Shown here: positions 44,001 through 54,869 of the stretch, one piece after another
How the letters are laid out: each line of letters opens with the position of its first letter
How positions within the stretch are numbered: position 1 is the stretch's first letter
Assembly (NCBI RefSeq): GCF_000143415.4
Contig: NW_003314288.1
Span: 737,711-801,710, forward strand
Origin: Selaginella moellendorffii
Lineage: Eukaryota; Streptophyta; Lycopodiopsida; Selaginellales; Selaginellaceae
Direction: 5' to 3'
DNA: 64,000 bases
Position numbers and translations under genes: made by a program
The notes under the pieces: generated by a model
The model's input: only the letters and a program-made list of their open reading frames with translations
Database searches by the model: none
Told to the model about the DNA's origin: nothing

Positions 44001-44249
44001 GCGAATTAGAAGCATCAGGACGTAGAGTTCCAATCTGGGGAGAAGGTGTGGCTGAACACCAAAAACTTAATGCTACCAAGTGGGATCAGTCAGAAGTTGA
44101 CCCAAAGGTAAGATGCATGTATTCCTGGAAATAAACTGATCTTGAGTTTCTTAAGCAGATTCGCGGGGCTTTACGAAATTGAGGCACGAATTGGTAAAGT
44201 GGCTTACCGCCTCTGACTTCCTCGAGAGATGGGGAAGATGCACCCAGTG

Positions 44250-44485
44250 TTCTATGTGAACCTACTCAAGCTATAGTTTGAGGATCTGCTTCGCAAGGAC
44301 CAAGTGAGACCTTTACTAGAGGTTATCCAAGGGGAAGAGGAATACGAAGTGGAGGCCATTCTCAATGCACGCAAGAGCAAGCGGCAAGGACATGAAGTGA
44401 GAGAGTTCTATGTGAAGTGAAAAGGATTTCCACATTGCGAAATAACATGGGAACCGGAGGAGAACCTAGCGAACGTGATCTAGTA
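44250..44485 (+). pseudogene. Chromodomain
   Basis: EEEYEVEAILNARKSKRQGH, EVREFYVK, stop, KGFPHCEITWEPEENLANVI. The TGA replaces the cage tryptophan of the usual VKWKG. This identifies the element as a chromovirus. Confidence 0.85.
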
Positions 44486-45010
44486 GAGGAATTTCTACAA
44501 GGTAGAACTCCATGTACTTATGCAAAGTTCAATTAAAAGCATCCATTTGTGAAGTTGAGCAATAGCATATGTTAGGACCCGAAGGTGCACTGAAGGTAAG
44601 CTAATTAGCATGGGTTAGCTAGGTCGACCAAGCATAGGGCACTACACTCGACTCCCTACAGGGATATCAAATCCGTAAACGTATTCTATGGAGGTTGGGT
44701 TTGAGTCCCAACCCCCTAGTAAAGCAAGGCTGGGTTCAAGTCCCGACCCCATACTAGGGCGTGGTTGGGTGAGGGGTATAGGGACACCTATATTCTGTTG
44801 TCATGGGCTCTTGGCCAGGGAGGCTAACTTAAACACACCGCTAAGTGGGGGGATGCCCCCAGAGACATGGTCAACAAGTCGTAGGATAAAAAGATATGTT
44901 CAATATGGGTATCAAACTTCTTCTATGGGTGGTGGAGTTGTAAGGAACCAACTCCCTGAGGTGTCATAGGCTAAAGGATCCCTGAAAACATGACCGAAAT
45001 GACAAAGAGT

Positions 45011-45298
45011 TTATCGGATGGGACCGAGTTTGAGATCAAGTCCAAGACCGACTTTGAGACTGAGTTCGAGATAAAGTCCGAGATCAAGTTCGAGGCCAAC
45101 TCGGAGACCGAGTTTGAGACCGAGTTTGAGACAGAGTCCGAGATTTGGGATCGGGTCCGAGACCGAGTCCAAGGTCAAGTCTGAAGTCGAGTCCGAGATC
45201 AGGTCCGAGATCGAGTCTGAGATCAAGTCCAAGACCGAGTCCGAAGTCGGGTCCGAGATCGAGTCTAAGATCGAGTTCGAGACCGAGTCCAAGTACTA
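45011..45298 (+). repeat. Minisatellite of GAGTCCGAGATC-type 12-mers
   Basis: About 24 imperfect 12-base units (GAGTCCGAGATC, AAGTCCGAGACC and variants) lie between the chromodomain and the polypurine tract. Both strands are open in several frames and give alternating E-F/S-E-I-K-S repeats, but with no start or conserved domain I read this as non-coding. Confidence 0.9.
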
Positions 45299-45338
45299 AT
45301 ATAGGTCAAGGGGTGAAAGCCCAAAGCGTGCGTCTTCC

Positions 45339-45350
45339 AGGGGGGGGGGC
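45339..45350 (+). promoter_or_regulatory. Polypurine tract
   Basis: AGGGGGGGGGGC directly precedes the 3' LTR TGCAGG; this is where plus-strand cDNA synthesis would be primed. Confidence 0.7.
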
Positions 45351-46057
45351 TGCAGGGGGTTCCAAAAGTATAGTAGGGATAATGAGGTCCAGGAACTAGT
45401 CTTGAAGGAACTCTCTAGTGGTGCTTCCAAACTGACTTGAGGTTGAGACTGGGGCTGAGGGGCCTTGGGTGGGAGTGAGCATGGACTTGGGTGGTGCCGG
45501 AGGTGCCACCCAAGGAAGTGCTCAAGAGCAACTCCCACTCCTGAAAGGGAAACCGACTGTGGTGCTCTCGGCTCATGTGGAGTGGTGCCCCACTTGAGTA
45601 CCTTGTGGCTCATTGGTCCTTGCCCTTCCTAGGGGCTTGGGTCTTCCCTTCGGGATGGAAGTGGGGGGGTAGAGGTACCCATACCAGGCCGTTAGGCCAC
45701 AGTGTTTCGCCCCGATATCCCGAAGCAAGTGTTGCTAGAAAGTCCCATGATCAAGTCTTGTTGTACCAAGGGATGTTAGGAATCTAGAGGTTTGGTGTGC
45801 TTGGCTGCTTGAGCCTGTGGGGAGTGTAGCTGAACTTTAAGTCTAGTTTAACCCAGGGAGGGGGATTGGGAGAGATTTAGGAATCCATGGATGGATGGCT
45901 AATGCTCCGTTGCTCATGCAATAAGTAGCTAAAACCAAGTAAGAACTGGTACAATAAGTGGGAACCTTGGCGAGGGAACTTATCAAAAGCCAAGGCAATG
46001 TTGGTTGGATAGACGAGGTAAGCTGACAAATTGGAAAGGAAAAATTTGTGGCTTACA
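45351..46057 (+). repeat. 3' LTR
   Basis: 707 bases, TGCAGGGGGTTCC...GTGGCTTACA. It is shorter than the 5' LTR by small deletions, for example near 45735. Confidence 0.92.
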
Positions 46058-46088
46058 ATGTATGGCATGATGAGTACCTTGCATGAGC

Positions 46089-46880
46089 GTGTTGAGGCAC
46101 TCCAAGCTGGTTCTGGTGGCACTCCAAGTAAGCCTTCCTTCGTGGATCGATTCAAGATTCCAACCTTTTTCAGTGATGGTGGTGTGGATGAGTGTCTAGT
46201 TTGACTAGCCAATGGGAAGAAGTTTTTGGCTGCTAGAAGAATTCCAAATGCAGAGGCTTTAGTGGCTATTCCAATAGTTTTGTGTGATGTGGGTCTTCGG
46301 TGGTGGAATTGGCTTGAGGAGTTTTGTGTTGCGGATAAAAAATCATTAGTGTCTACGATGGATGAGTTTGAGGCTGCTTTCTATTTACGTTTTGCCCTTC
46401 ACTATGACATAAAGAATGTTTACACCAAACGTTGACATTTTCAGCAAGGGAAAATGAAGCTTGGGGACTATATTGAGAAGCTAACTCGCTTGATTAGCCA
46501 TGTTCTAATGAAGGATCCAGATCAGAATAAGTTCTACTTCATTGATGGCCTTTATAGTGAGACCATGTAGCAACACTTGCGTCATTCTCAGCCTACAAAG
46601 AGTTTGGAGGAGCTCTTTGATGTTGCTCATCAACTTGACAATGACAAATATAAGTCTCACTAGCATTCGAGGAGTCCTTTTGTTGAGAATCGTTGTGATG
46701 ATCATTGTGGACACAAGGATGGGAATAAACATCACAAGCTGAAGTCTATGGTGGCTACTTCAGGTATAGAAGCAGAAATTTTTTGTGAAGAATTATAGAC
46801 AAGGTTGTCATCATTGTGGCAAGCTGGGACACTACAAGGCTGATTGTCCACAGTGAAGAGCAAATAACATGGCAACAAGA
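46089..46880 (+). pseudogene. Gypsy gag (second element)
   Basis: RFKIPTFFSDGGVDECLV, stop, LANGKKFLAARRIPNAEAL, then CDVGLRWWNWLEEFC and TMDEFEAAFYLRFALHYDIK are capsid sequence. The nucleocapsid near 46800 reads CHHCGKLGHYKADCPQ in one frame, an intact CCHC knuckle. Stops at 46201, 46432 and 46567 break the frame. Confidence 0.78.
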
Positions 46881-47029
46881 ATGGCCAATCTTTTACTAAT
46901 GGTAAGTCAAATATTAAGAAGTTGCAAACTTTGCAACACAAGGATGACAGGGATAACCATTCTGGTTGGAGGAAGAGGCTTTCCATTGTTGCTCATCAAC
47001 TTAACTGTGTATGGAACAAGGTTAAGAAC

Positions 47030-49378
47030 ACTTGTGCATCAGCTTTAATGCTGGAGGGCATATTCTGTGGCGGTCCAATGTAGATTTTACTGGACAGTGG
47101 GAGCGATGAGAACTTTGTTTCCACAAAATTTGTTGAGGAGTATGGCCTGGTGACACAAGGAGTACTTCCATACACAATGGAAGGTGCAGGTACCTCTATT
47201 TAGCATTTCGATATATGTGTAGAAAGGCTAGAAGTGTTGGTTGGCAAAACCACACCTGTGGAGACTTTTTATTTCACGGATCTCCATTCTGTGGATCTTA
47301 TTCTTGGGATGCCATGGTTAATGAAGGTGGATCCGGAGATAAAATGGAGTATTAAACGTGTCTCGTTGGAGTACGGTGGCATTAAAGATATATGGTTTGG
47401 AGAGGGAGTTCAACCTCTAGTTGTTATAGTCTCCACTACATCTTTGAAGCGGGCTTGTTGTAATGGAAAAACACTTTCAAATTACTTGTTGTTTATTCAT
47501 GAATTGAGGGACCAAGCCACATGTGGAGGAGAGGCAATAGTGCAGACTATACTCGAAGAGTTCTCTAATGTTTTTCCCTCTAAACTTCCTCATGGATTGC
47601 CTTCATTACAAGGTGTGGAGCATGAGATTACATTGGAGCCGGGGACGCGGCCAATTTACTAGTGTCCATTTTAGTTGAGTTACATTAAGTGATATCTAAC
47701 TATGATCTAAATGATCTAAAACAAAACAATCTATACATATATGCTTAAGAGCAAGAAGTTCAACAAGTTAAGGAGTTACTTGATTTTGGATTTATTCAAC
47801 CAAGTAAGTCTTCATTTGGTGCTCCAGTCTTGTTTGTGAAGAAGAAGGACGGTTCAATGAAGATGTGTATTGACTATCATGCTTTAAACAAAAAGACTGT
47901 GAAGGGCAAAATGCCCATGCTGCATGTGAATAATATCTTAGACAAGTTTGGTGAAGCACAAGTGTTTACTAAGATTGATATGACGAGTGGATATCATTAA
48001 ATTGCAATGGATGATGCATCTATCTCCAAGATGGCATTCAACATGAGTTTCAATCATTTTGAGTTTACGGTTATGCTATTTGGTTTGACGAATGCATCAG
48101 CCACATTTACTTGGTTGATGATAGAGGTCTTTAGGCATTATTTTTATGAGTTTGTGGAGATTTTGTGATGATATTTTTGTTTTCAGCAAGAATATAGAGG
48201 AGCACAAGGTGCATTTACACAAGGTTCATTTGTTACTCCATGACGACAAACATTAGGTGAAAAAGAGCAAATGTGAGTTTGCAAAGTTGGAAGTGGAATA
48301 TCTAGGCTATATTATAACATCCAAAGGTGTCAAGATGGATCCAAAGAAGGTGGCTATGGTGGAGAACTGACTTACACTGACTTCAGTGGCTGAGTTATGT
48401 AGTTTCTTTGGTATGGCTAGTTACTACTGACATTTTCAACATAAGTTTGTAGAGATGGCTATTCCTTTGACACAATTGTTGCACAAGAATGTGCCATTCG
48501 AGTGGAAGAAGCCACATGAGGATAGTTTTGTGGCATTGAAATAGTTATTAAGCGAGGCTCCAATGCTTTGTATTACTGATCTATCAAAACTTTATGAGGT
48601 GACATGTGATGTGAGTGGTTATGCACTGGGAGGAGTTCTCATGCAAGAGGGACAGCCTATTGCATATGAGAGTTGAACTTTGAATCCCACGGAGCATCAC
48701 TATTCCATATATGAGCAAGAGTTACTCTCCAATGTTCATCCTTTGTAGACATGGCGGCATTATCTTTATGGTGCAGTAGTCACGGTGTTGACGGATCATA
48801 AACCCCTTGTATATCTTTTCACACAAAAGGAGTTGAATACTAGACAAGCTTGTTGGATGGTCAAACTCATGGAGTTTAGGGAACATTATCCGGGAAAATC
48901 AAATATAGTGGCAGATGCTTTATTTTGTATTTGCCATGTAATGGCATTACAAATATGGTTTTGTCATCATTTGAGTAAGGTGGTTAGTAAGTTTGGGCAG
49001 TTGGTTGAGCATGCTTAAACTTAGGATGTTGAGGTGGTCTTGTTGCAAGCCCAGATAGAAGCACCTTTCTCATTGGTGGATGGAATTCTTTACTACAATG
49101 GCCATGTGTATTTACCATAGTTGGATGCGTTAATTACTTAGGTTTTATTGCACTATCATGATCGTCCAAAGGCCAGTCATTTTGGGGGGAAGAAGACATA
49201 TGAGTTGATTAAGCACAATTTTTATTGGAGGAATATAAAAGTTGATATCCTTGAGTACTGTAACTCATATGAACTCTGTTAGTGGGTAAAGGTGCCACGA
49301 GAGAAGCCAAAGGGACTTTTGCAACTTTTACCTATTCCTTAGAGCCATTGGTGTAGTATATCTATAGACTTCATCCTA
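47030..49378 (+). pseudogene. Gypsy pol (protease, RT, RNase H, start of integrase)
   Basis: The protease is degraded (LDSGSDENFVSTKFVEEYGL, then VDLILGMPWLMK). RT includes [32 protein letters not shown], a frame-shifted CDDIFVFSKNIEEHK and KSKCEFAKLEVEYLGYI. RNase H includes CDVSGYALGGVLMQEGQPIA and VLTDHKPLVYLFTQKELNTR. Integrase starts (HYHDRPKASHFGGKKTYELI) and ends at SIDFIL where alpha-fucosidase sequence begins at 49379. Numerous stops. Confidence 0.8.
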
Positions 49379-49379
49379 T

Positions 49380-50930
49380 GCAAACTATGTTTCTCATACA
49401 TGAAAAGTGTATCCATCTTGTAGTTTCTTTTCTAAATAGAAGACAAGTGCCTGAGGTTGTACATATCGAAGTACAAACCAAAGAAGCAGATCAATGAATC
49501 TCCCCGCAAGGCGTCAATCAGTAGTCGAATGAGGCAAGCAGCACATACTTGATACTCTTCCAGCTGATCCACTTTCCTGTAACCAATGGTGCTACCATTG
49601 CTCACCAGGTACCAGCCCACGCTGTCCCATGCCTCGACAAGATATTCCATGACCCTTTGTCCCATGTTTACTGGCTCTCGGATCTCCAGTGCGTTGAACT
49701 TTGAGACCTTGCCAAGATCAAGCTCGATCCAGCCGGTCGACTCCCCTTGCATTGGAGCCCAGAAAGTTTCCATACGCTCGTCAAGGATTTGCTTCGGCCC
49801 GAACAAAGAGCTGCAAGCGCTGCTTGCTGTCACGGACAAGGGATTCGCTGCTAAGTTGACGCTGAAGATGGAATCTATGGTGGAGCTAAACCGCTCCAGC
49901 GTCTGGAAGTCAGATTCGTTGATCAGTCCCAACGAGTTTGGAGGGACGTTGAGCAGGAGCAAGCAGTTCCTGGCGGATGATTTGTAGAATACATCGAGCA
50001 GCTGCTCCAGGGATTTTGGAGCCTCGTTCCTGTGCCAAAACCAACCGGGCCTGATGGAGATATCGCACTCTGGAGGGAGCCAGTCGGTTCCAGCACTCTC
50101 TCAAGACATCAAGTACCTGTTGATGTTGCGAATTGGATCCAGTTTCACGAGAACAAAAGTCTCATGGAAGGATGGATTTTACGTACTGGCCATTGCTCCT
50201 GCTGATCATAATGGAAGATCTGTTCACCATCGCCCAGCATGGTTGTCCGGCCTCACCATACTCGTTCCCAACCCATCGGATGTCAGGGCTAGCATCTGAA
50301 AAGATGTTTGCACCGGGGATGAATCGTGTCAAACCAGAGCTCAAAATCGTAGCTCATGTTCACTGCAGTGGGTGATTTCGCACCATCCAGCCACACCTCG
50401 GAGATCGGCCCATATCTGCACGCAAAACAAAATGCCGCGTCAAGGCATCTGCTGCTAGAGATGAAAACTACAAAAGCCCACAAGCTCGCGAGCTCCTAAT
50501 GCTAAAACCGTTTGATGGACTGGAGGAAATGCAAACATATCACACAGTGATCATGCCACCAAGAAAAATGCGTGAAGAAGAAGCAAATAATGTCTCACTC
50601 ACCCAGTAAGAAGCTCTCGGTAGAACTCGTTGTAGAGAAGAGTGTCGCCATAGCAGCTCTCGTGCAAATCCCATGGCGAGAGGTAAAAGCCCACGTCCAA
50701 TCCACGCTCCCTGGCGGCGGCCACGAACTCGGCCACCACATCCCCCTTCCCTCCTCGCCAAGAGCTGCTAGCCACGGAGAAATTGGTGTAGGCCGAGGGC
50801 CACAGGCAGAACCCGTCGTGGTGCTTGACCGTGAGGATCACGAGCTGCGCGCCTGCGGATTGGGCCGCGTCCATCCACTGCGACGCTTGTGCCACCGTGG
50901 CTGTGCTTGCTATGGGCCATTGGTGGTGTA
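49380..50930 (-). pseudogene. Alpha-L-fucosidase (GH29, plant FUC1-like), 5' truncated
   Basis: GH29 enzymes remove alpha-L-fucose from glycans, in plants mainly in the apoplast. Minus-strand exon 1 here (about 50925-50603) reads ASQWMDAAQSAGAQLVILTV, KHHDGFCLWPS and LDVGFYLSPWDLHESCYG. After a 187-nt intron, exon 2 from 50415 has YGPISEVWLDGAK, with the nucleophile aspartate in WLD. A one-base shift near 50330 leads to ANIFSDASPDIRWVGNEYGE. Then come WLPPECDISIRPGWFWH and NCLLLLNVPPNSLGL, and the C-terminal sandwich (EIREPVNMGQRVMEYLVEAW) down to 49380. A TGA interrupts near 50100. The signal peptide and the first strand of the barrel (normally ending HFGPNTF) are missing, so it cannot be secreted or active. 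A terminal piece of the same gene lies at 1322-1525. Confidence 0.9.
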
Positions 50931-51046
50931 ACTTTGGCCCTAGCTATATGGTTATAGATACCACAGCCAAGGACAACATCATTGGCAATCAAGGTTGCCA
51001 GTGGTTGTGGTAAGCTTGGCAAAACATTATCTTTTATGTTGAGAAA

Positions 51047-51062
51047 GGACCAATTCGCACAT
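51047..51062 (+). repeat. Harbinger terminal inverted repeat (left)
   Basis: GGACCAATTCGCACAT, 15 of 16 bases inverse-matching the right end. Confidence 0.8.
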
Positions 51063-51318
51063 TTATTTAGTGAAAAAAAACTTAAGCGACCCACTTTAAA
51101 AATTAAGAAAGTTGGGTTCGCACATTGAAAAAATTTGTTTATAAGGACTTTTGCATTCACACATGTCTTAGATTTAAGTGGAAAAACACCCTCGGATTCG
51201 CACTTTAAAACAATGCATTCGAACACTTAAAATTCACTTAATTCAAATTTTGAAATTTCAAATTCAAATTCAAATGTTTAGAATTATATCCCAGGAAATT
51301 TCAAAGCAAACACGACCA

Positions 51319-53042
51319 CTAGCAAAGACAGAGGGAAAACGTGAGGTTCTCTCTAACCTCTTTTGCATCCTCTGGACTGTGCAACTCCTCACGAGGCTCC
51401 CCTTCCGCTTGCTCACGATCACCGTAATCGACAAAGAGGTCCTGGTCCTTGAGCCTTTTCACCTCTTTCCTCCAAGCTTGGATCTCCGCCCAAAGAACAG
51501 TCTCCCCAACATCAATCAAGAAATTGTGCAAGATGCAACAACTCTTGATGATGTTGGGAAGGTACTTGGGCTGGATCCTTTGTTTTTGATCCAAGCATCT
51601 GAACTTCATTTTAAGAAGTCCAAATGCTTGCTCAATAACAATCCGAGCAAGGTGGTGATGAAGGTGGAAAGCTGCCTTGGATGGTGTCGGGTTCGGAGCT
51701 GAGCAACAACCAAAACAAGTGAACAAAAGAAAGTAGAATGAAGAAGACTTACTTGTGTGTGGAATCTGGAGTTGGTACCCTTTGTCCCCCACTAGGTATG
51801 GCTTGATCCTATCACCATATGCTAACACCGCGAGCGATGTCAGCAGCTCCCTTGCTACAATCTTGTTCCCGAGGGTTGAATTACGAAAAACCCTAATGTC
51901 GTGGACGCGTCCTGAAAGCAAAAAGAACATTTTAGAACCATCCACAACACACAGAGAAACATACCTGGCCACCCAGCGTAGACACTGAGGAACCTCTTCT
52001 GGGCATCACAAACCCCTTGCAAGATGACCGAGTACCACTGCTTCCAGTCGTAGTAGCTCTCGCCGTCCAGTCTAGTAGTCGATCGCCCCAGCAACATTAG
52101 GCAGTCGGGTTCCTATTGGTCATCAAAACTTATAACAATCCAAAAAACATAACAAAATGTACCTGTCACTTGTCGAAAGCCAGCAGTAACAGCTCAAAGC
52201 TCCTTGGCGGTTGAAGGAAAATGAATCTTGTACCTGAGACACTTGACAATCACCACAGTAGTGTCCATGACAATCTCATGAGCTGTGGATTCCCTGATGC
52301 CGAACTTGTCCGCCAGATCCAAGTAATCTGTGTTCTTGAAAAGCCTGTACAAAGTCACCCCCAGTCGAACATCCACCGGCACCACACTCCTCCAACCGGT
52401 GTCTTGCTTCCGGATCTTGCTCTCCAGCATGCCACAAATGGTGAAGAAGGTCCTCTTCTCCATCTGAAGTTTCCTCTTCCACCTCCCCACATCGTAATAC
52501 TCCAAAGAAAACTTACTCCAGGTGGTGACATTTCGAGGCTTCACCCACCACAGGCCGATGCAAAACCTCCTCCCAATCACAGCCCGACAAACCTCAAGTT
52601 CACGGTCTTCTTCCTCAGGCAGCACTTGGAGACCGGGGCTCTTGTCATCCGCAATGTGCATGAAAGCTTGCACAGCAAGCAACAAAACCTAATTGAAGAA
52701 AAGGGTTCTCTTCGCAGCAGCAGGTGCAGCAAACTGGACAGCCTCGTGGTCGAGCTCCTCCTCCTCCCGGGGCACCCCCTCCTCGAGCCGCCTCATAACC
52801 ATAGCCTAATCCTCCCGGGGCCAGATTCAGAGATCCGCGGCCAACCCCGGCCACCCGCCCCCTCCTCTCACTCCAACCTCTCCCTCCATGTCTTCCTCCT
52901 CCTGTTGGTGAAGATAGAGCACGAGCAGGCCCAGATCCAGCTCGATCGGCCCCATTTCCCAGAGCTCTGTTTCCTCTTCCAACCCTAAAATCGAATTACC
53001 TGCTTCCTCCACCTCCTCATAAATCTCCGCGGCTGCTGCCAT
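51319..53042 (-). pseudogene. Harbinger transposase (DDE_Tnp_4), split frame
   Basis: The N-terminal acidic part (from ATG 53042) leads into VLLLAVQAFMHIADDK and the HTH-like region FFTICGMLESKIRKQDTGWR, then RLFKNTDYLDLADKFGIRES. The first DDE acid is in LPNVAGAIDY near 52080, just before a frameshift to LDGESYYDWKQWYSVILQGV. The second is in YLVGDKGYQLQIP (51800-51770). The third-acid region is ARIVIEQAFGLLKMKFRCLD near 51630, followed by CCILHNFLIDVGE. Two short introns (about 51915-51965 and 51700-51765) have plausible borders. Stops at tryptophan-like sites precede the HTH part. All three catalytic blocks survive, so decay is moderate. In this superfamily a separate Myb-like partner protein is usual; none is visible. 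Confidence 0.82.
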
Positions 53043-53328
53043 GTTTTAATTCTCGGGCCGCGCCGCGAGATCAGAACTTCTTCGCAGGCACGCCAAACCC
53101 TAACTTAACAATCTTCTTGAATATTTCCGGAATAATTTTTAACTTCCCTTAAAATAAAATGCCAACACTTTAGATTTAAATTACTTAAGAATCCTCCCTT
53201 TTTTTTTGTGCGAATCCAAAATACTAATAATTTTCCCATAAAAAATAAGGGTAAGTACATTACTTTAGCTTAAGTTATTGTGCAAATAGGGAAAATGTAA
53301 ATTTTGAACTTTAATTTTCGGGTAACTC

Positions 53329-53344
53329 ATGTGTGAATTGGTCC
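53329..53344 (-). repeat. Harbinger terminal inverted repeat (right)
   Basis: ATGTGTGAATTGGTCC, the inverse of the left end with one mismatch. Confidence 0.8.
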
Positions 53345-53540
53345 AGAGCTAAACTCTTATACACATCTCTAAACATGCTCATTTAATTAACTATCAATGA
53401 ATGGCCAAGATATCTTTACTAGCACTCCCCCACTAGTTTTCTTTTGAAAATTAAAAAACTAGAAGTAAAGAAGATATTATCAAACACTATTTTTTCAATG
53501 TTTGTTTTTTTTCTTATTTTCTACTATTAATTAACTTACA
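53345..53540. other. No gene; spacer between Harbinger and gypsy
   Basis: About 200 AT-rich bases with no recognised feature. Confidence 0.4.
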
Positions 53541-53559
53541 ACTCAATCACACAATATTT

Positions 53560-54700
53560 GGAGCTGGAAGAATTGAATCCACATATCATTCTTGGGATGA
53601 TACTCAACGTTTGCATAAGTTTCCCACGTGTCTCCAAGGGATGGTGTTGCAGTGGTACAATGGTTTGAGCGCAATTACTTATGGGGATTGAAATGTTCTC
53701 TTGAACATCTTCAAACGTGCCTTCACACATGCCGACGACTGTGATGATGCCTTCCAACAATAGCATCGTCTTAGCCAAAGGCCATTTGAGTTGGTGATGC
53801 AATTTGGCGTTCGTTTTCAAAGCCTTTTACTTCATGTGGAGCTAAATATATCGGAGTGGATCAAGTTAAAAATGTTGTGGCCAGCACTTCGTCAAAATCT
53901 TGTCGGACTTGTGTATGCACTTGCTTTTGCCACCCTTGACGATGCTCTTTGCTTGCACAACGTTATGAGACATTACCTCTTCCACTTCTCGCTACATGTC
54001 CTTCAGCTCCACTTCCTATGAGTGATGGTCCTGTTCCAATGGAGGTTGATGCTGCTGCTACGCGAGTCCAATGACAAGAGCGAGGACATGGTCGTGGTCA
54101 TGGTGTTCGCTACTGGGCGTGTGATGAAGTTGGTCATACTTATCAGCATAGTCGGCATTTTCCGGATTGGCAATCTCCATTTCTCGGGTGGAGACCTTAG
54201 CATCAGCAACATCTCATTAGTGCTACTGTAGTAGACAGTTTGGACACCGAGATGCATCCGAGAAACGAGGATTCACACGAGTAATGGAGGGACCTTTGCG
54301 CGAATAAGTTAGTGATCCTTCCATCGTTCTTTCGAGAGTATTATGAAGGGGTTCACTTGGCACCAGTTCATCCAATGTTTACTTTCCAAGTTTGTTTTTA
54401 TAACAAAAGGTCTCTTACTATTCTCTCCGTGTTGGTTGATACATGTTCGAGTTTATCTTCTATTGCTTGACCGGATGCCACACCTTGCCGTCTACACTTG
54501 CATCATGCGGCGGAACTAGTTTTCATTCTTTATGACAACGATTGTACATATGCATGTGCACGAGATGAGGTAGACTTGGTTGTGCGTGTGGGCAATCTCA
54601 AGTTTGAGTTGCAATCATTGCAGGTGGTGCCAAGTCAAGCTTTTGACTTCATTCTTGGTATGGATTGGTTGTAGTGCAATCATGCCAAGTGTGACTTTGA
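53560..54700 (+). pseudogene. Gypsy gag and protease remnant
   Basis: Gag is readable as DGVAVVQWFERNYLWGLKC and FHTCRR-like capsid pieces. Near 54060-54180 the nucleocapsid has CDEVGHTYQHSRHFPDW, a knuckle missing its first cysteine. The protease motif LVDTCSSLS (near 54431) has cysteine in place of the DTG glycine. It ends with QAFDFILGMDWL near 54640. Confidence 0.65.
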
Positions 54701-54869
54701 GGCTTCTCCCCTTTGTCTCATACTTATGTTTCATCCATTCTTCTCAATTCTGTACCTCTTTGTCCTTTTACTTCTACCTCTGCTTCCATTACTTTTGTTC
54801 CCCCATTATTTCCTCCTATGTTTCCATCTTATTCTGCTCTTCCCTTTTTCGATCCCTCCGACAATCTTT

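Larger units (their letters stand above)
39171..46057 (+). mobile_element. Full-length chromovirus (Ty3/gypsy) with 0.7-kb LTRs
   Basis: Plus-strand order is LTR, primer site, gag, protease, RT, RNase H, integrase, chromodomain, a long 3' non-coding part with a minisatellite, polypurine tract, LTR (6.9 kb). The LTRs are clearly alignable throughout but differ by many substitutions and small indels, so it is older than the 26.9-kb element. Flanks TTAAA and ATGTA do not match, so the target duplication is lost or the ends come from recombination between two copies. Many TGG codons have become TGA or TAG. Confidence 0.92.
46058..49378 (+). mobile_element. Truncated gypsy element adjoining the chromovirus 3' LTR
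   Basis: Gag starts only about 30 bases after the neighbouring 3' LTR, and integrase is cut by the fucosidase fragment, so both ends are missing. Its gag beginning is the source family for the 92-base scrap in front of the PPR gene. Confidence 0.75.
51047..53344 (-). mobile_element. PIF/Harbinger DNA transposon with terminal inverted repeats
   Basis: The ends GGACCAATTCGCACAT (51047-51062) and ATGTGTGAATTGGTCC (53329-53344) are inverse repeats with one mismatch in 16. GG(A/C)CC starts are typical of Harbinger ends. The three flanking bases are AAA and AGA, so the usual TWA target duplication is not evident. The element holds one minus-strand transposase gene. It sits just upstream of the fucosidase pseudogene. 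Confidence 0.82.

Noticed and set aside
45011-45298. Charged repeat protein encoded by the minisatellite
   Set aside because: Several frames on both strands are open because of the 12-base unit; there is no start context, domain or conservation.
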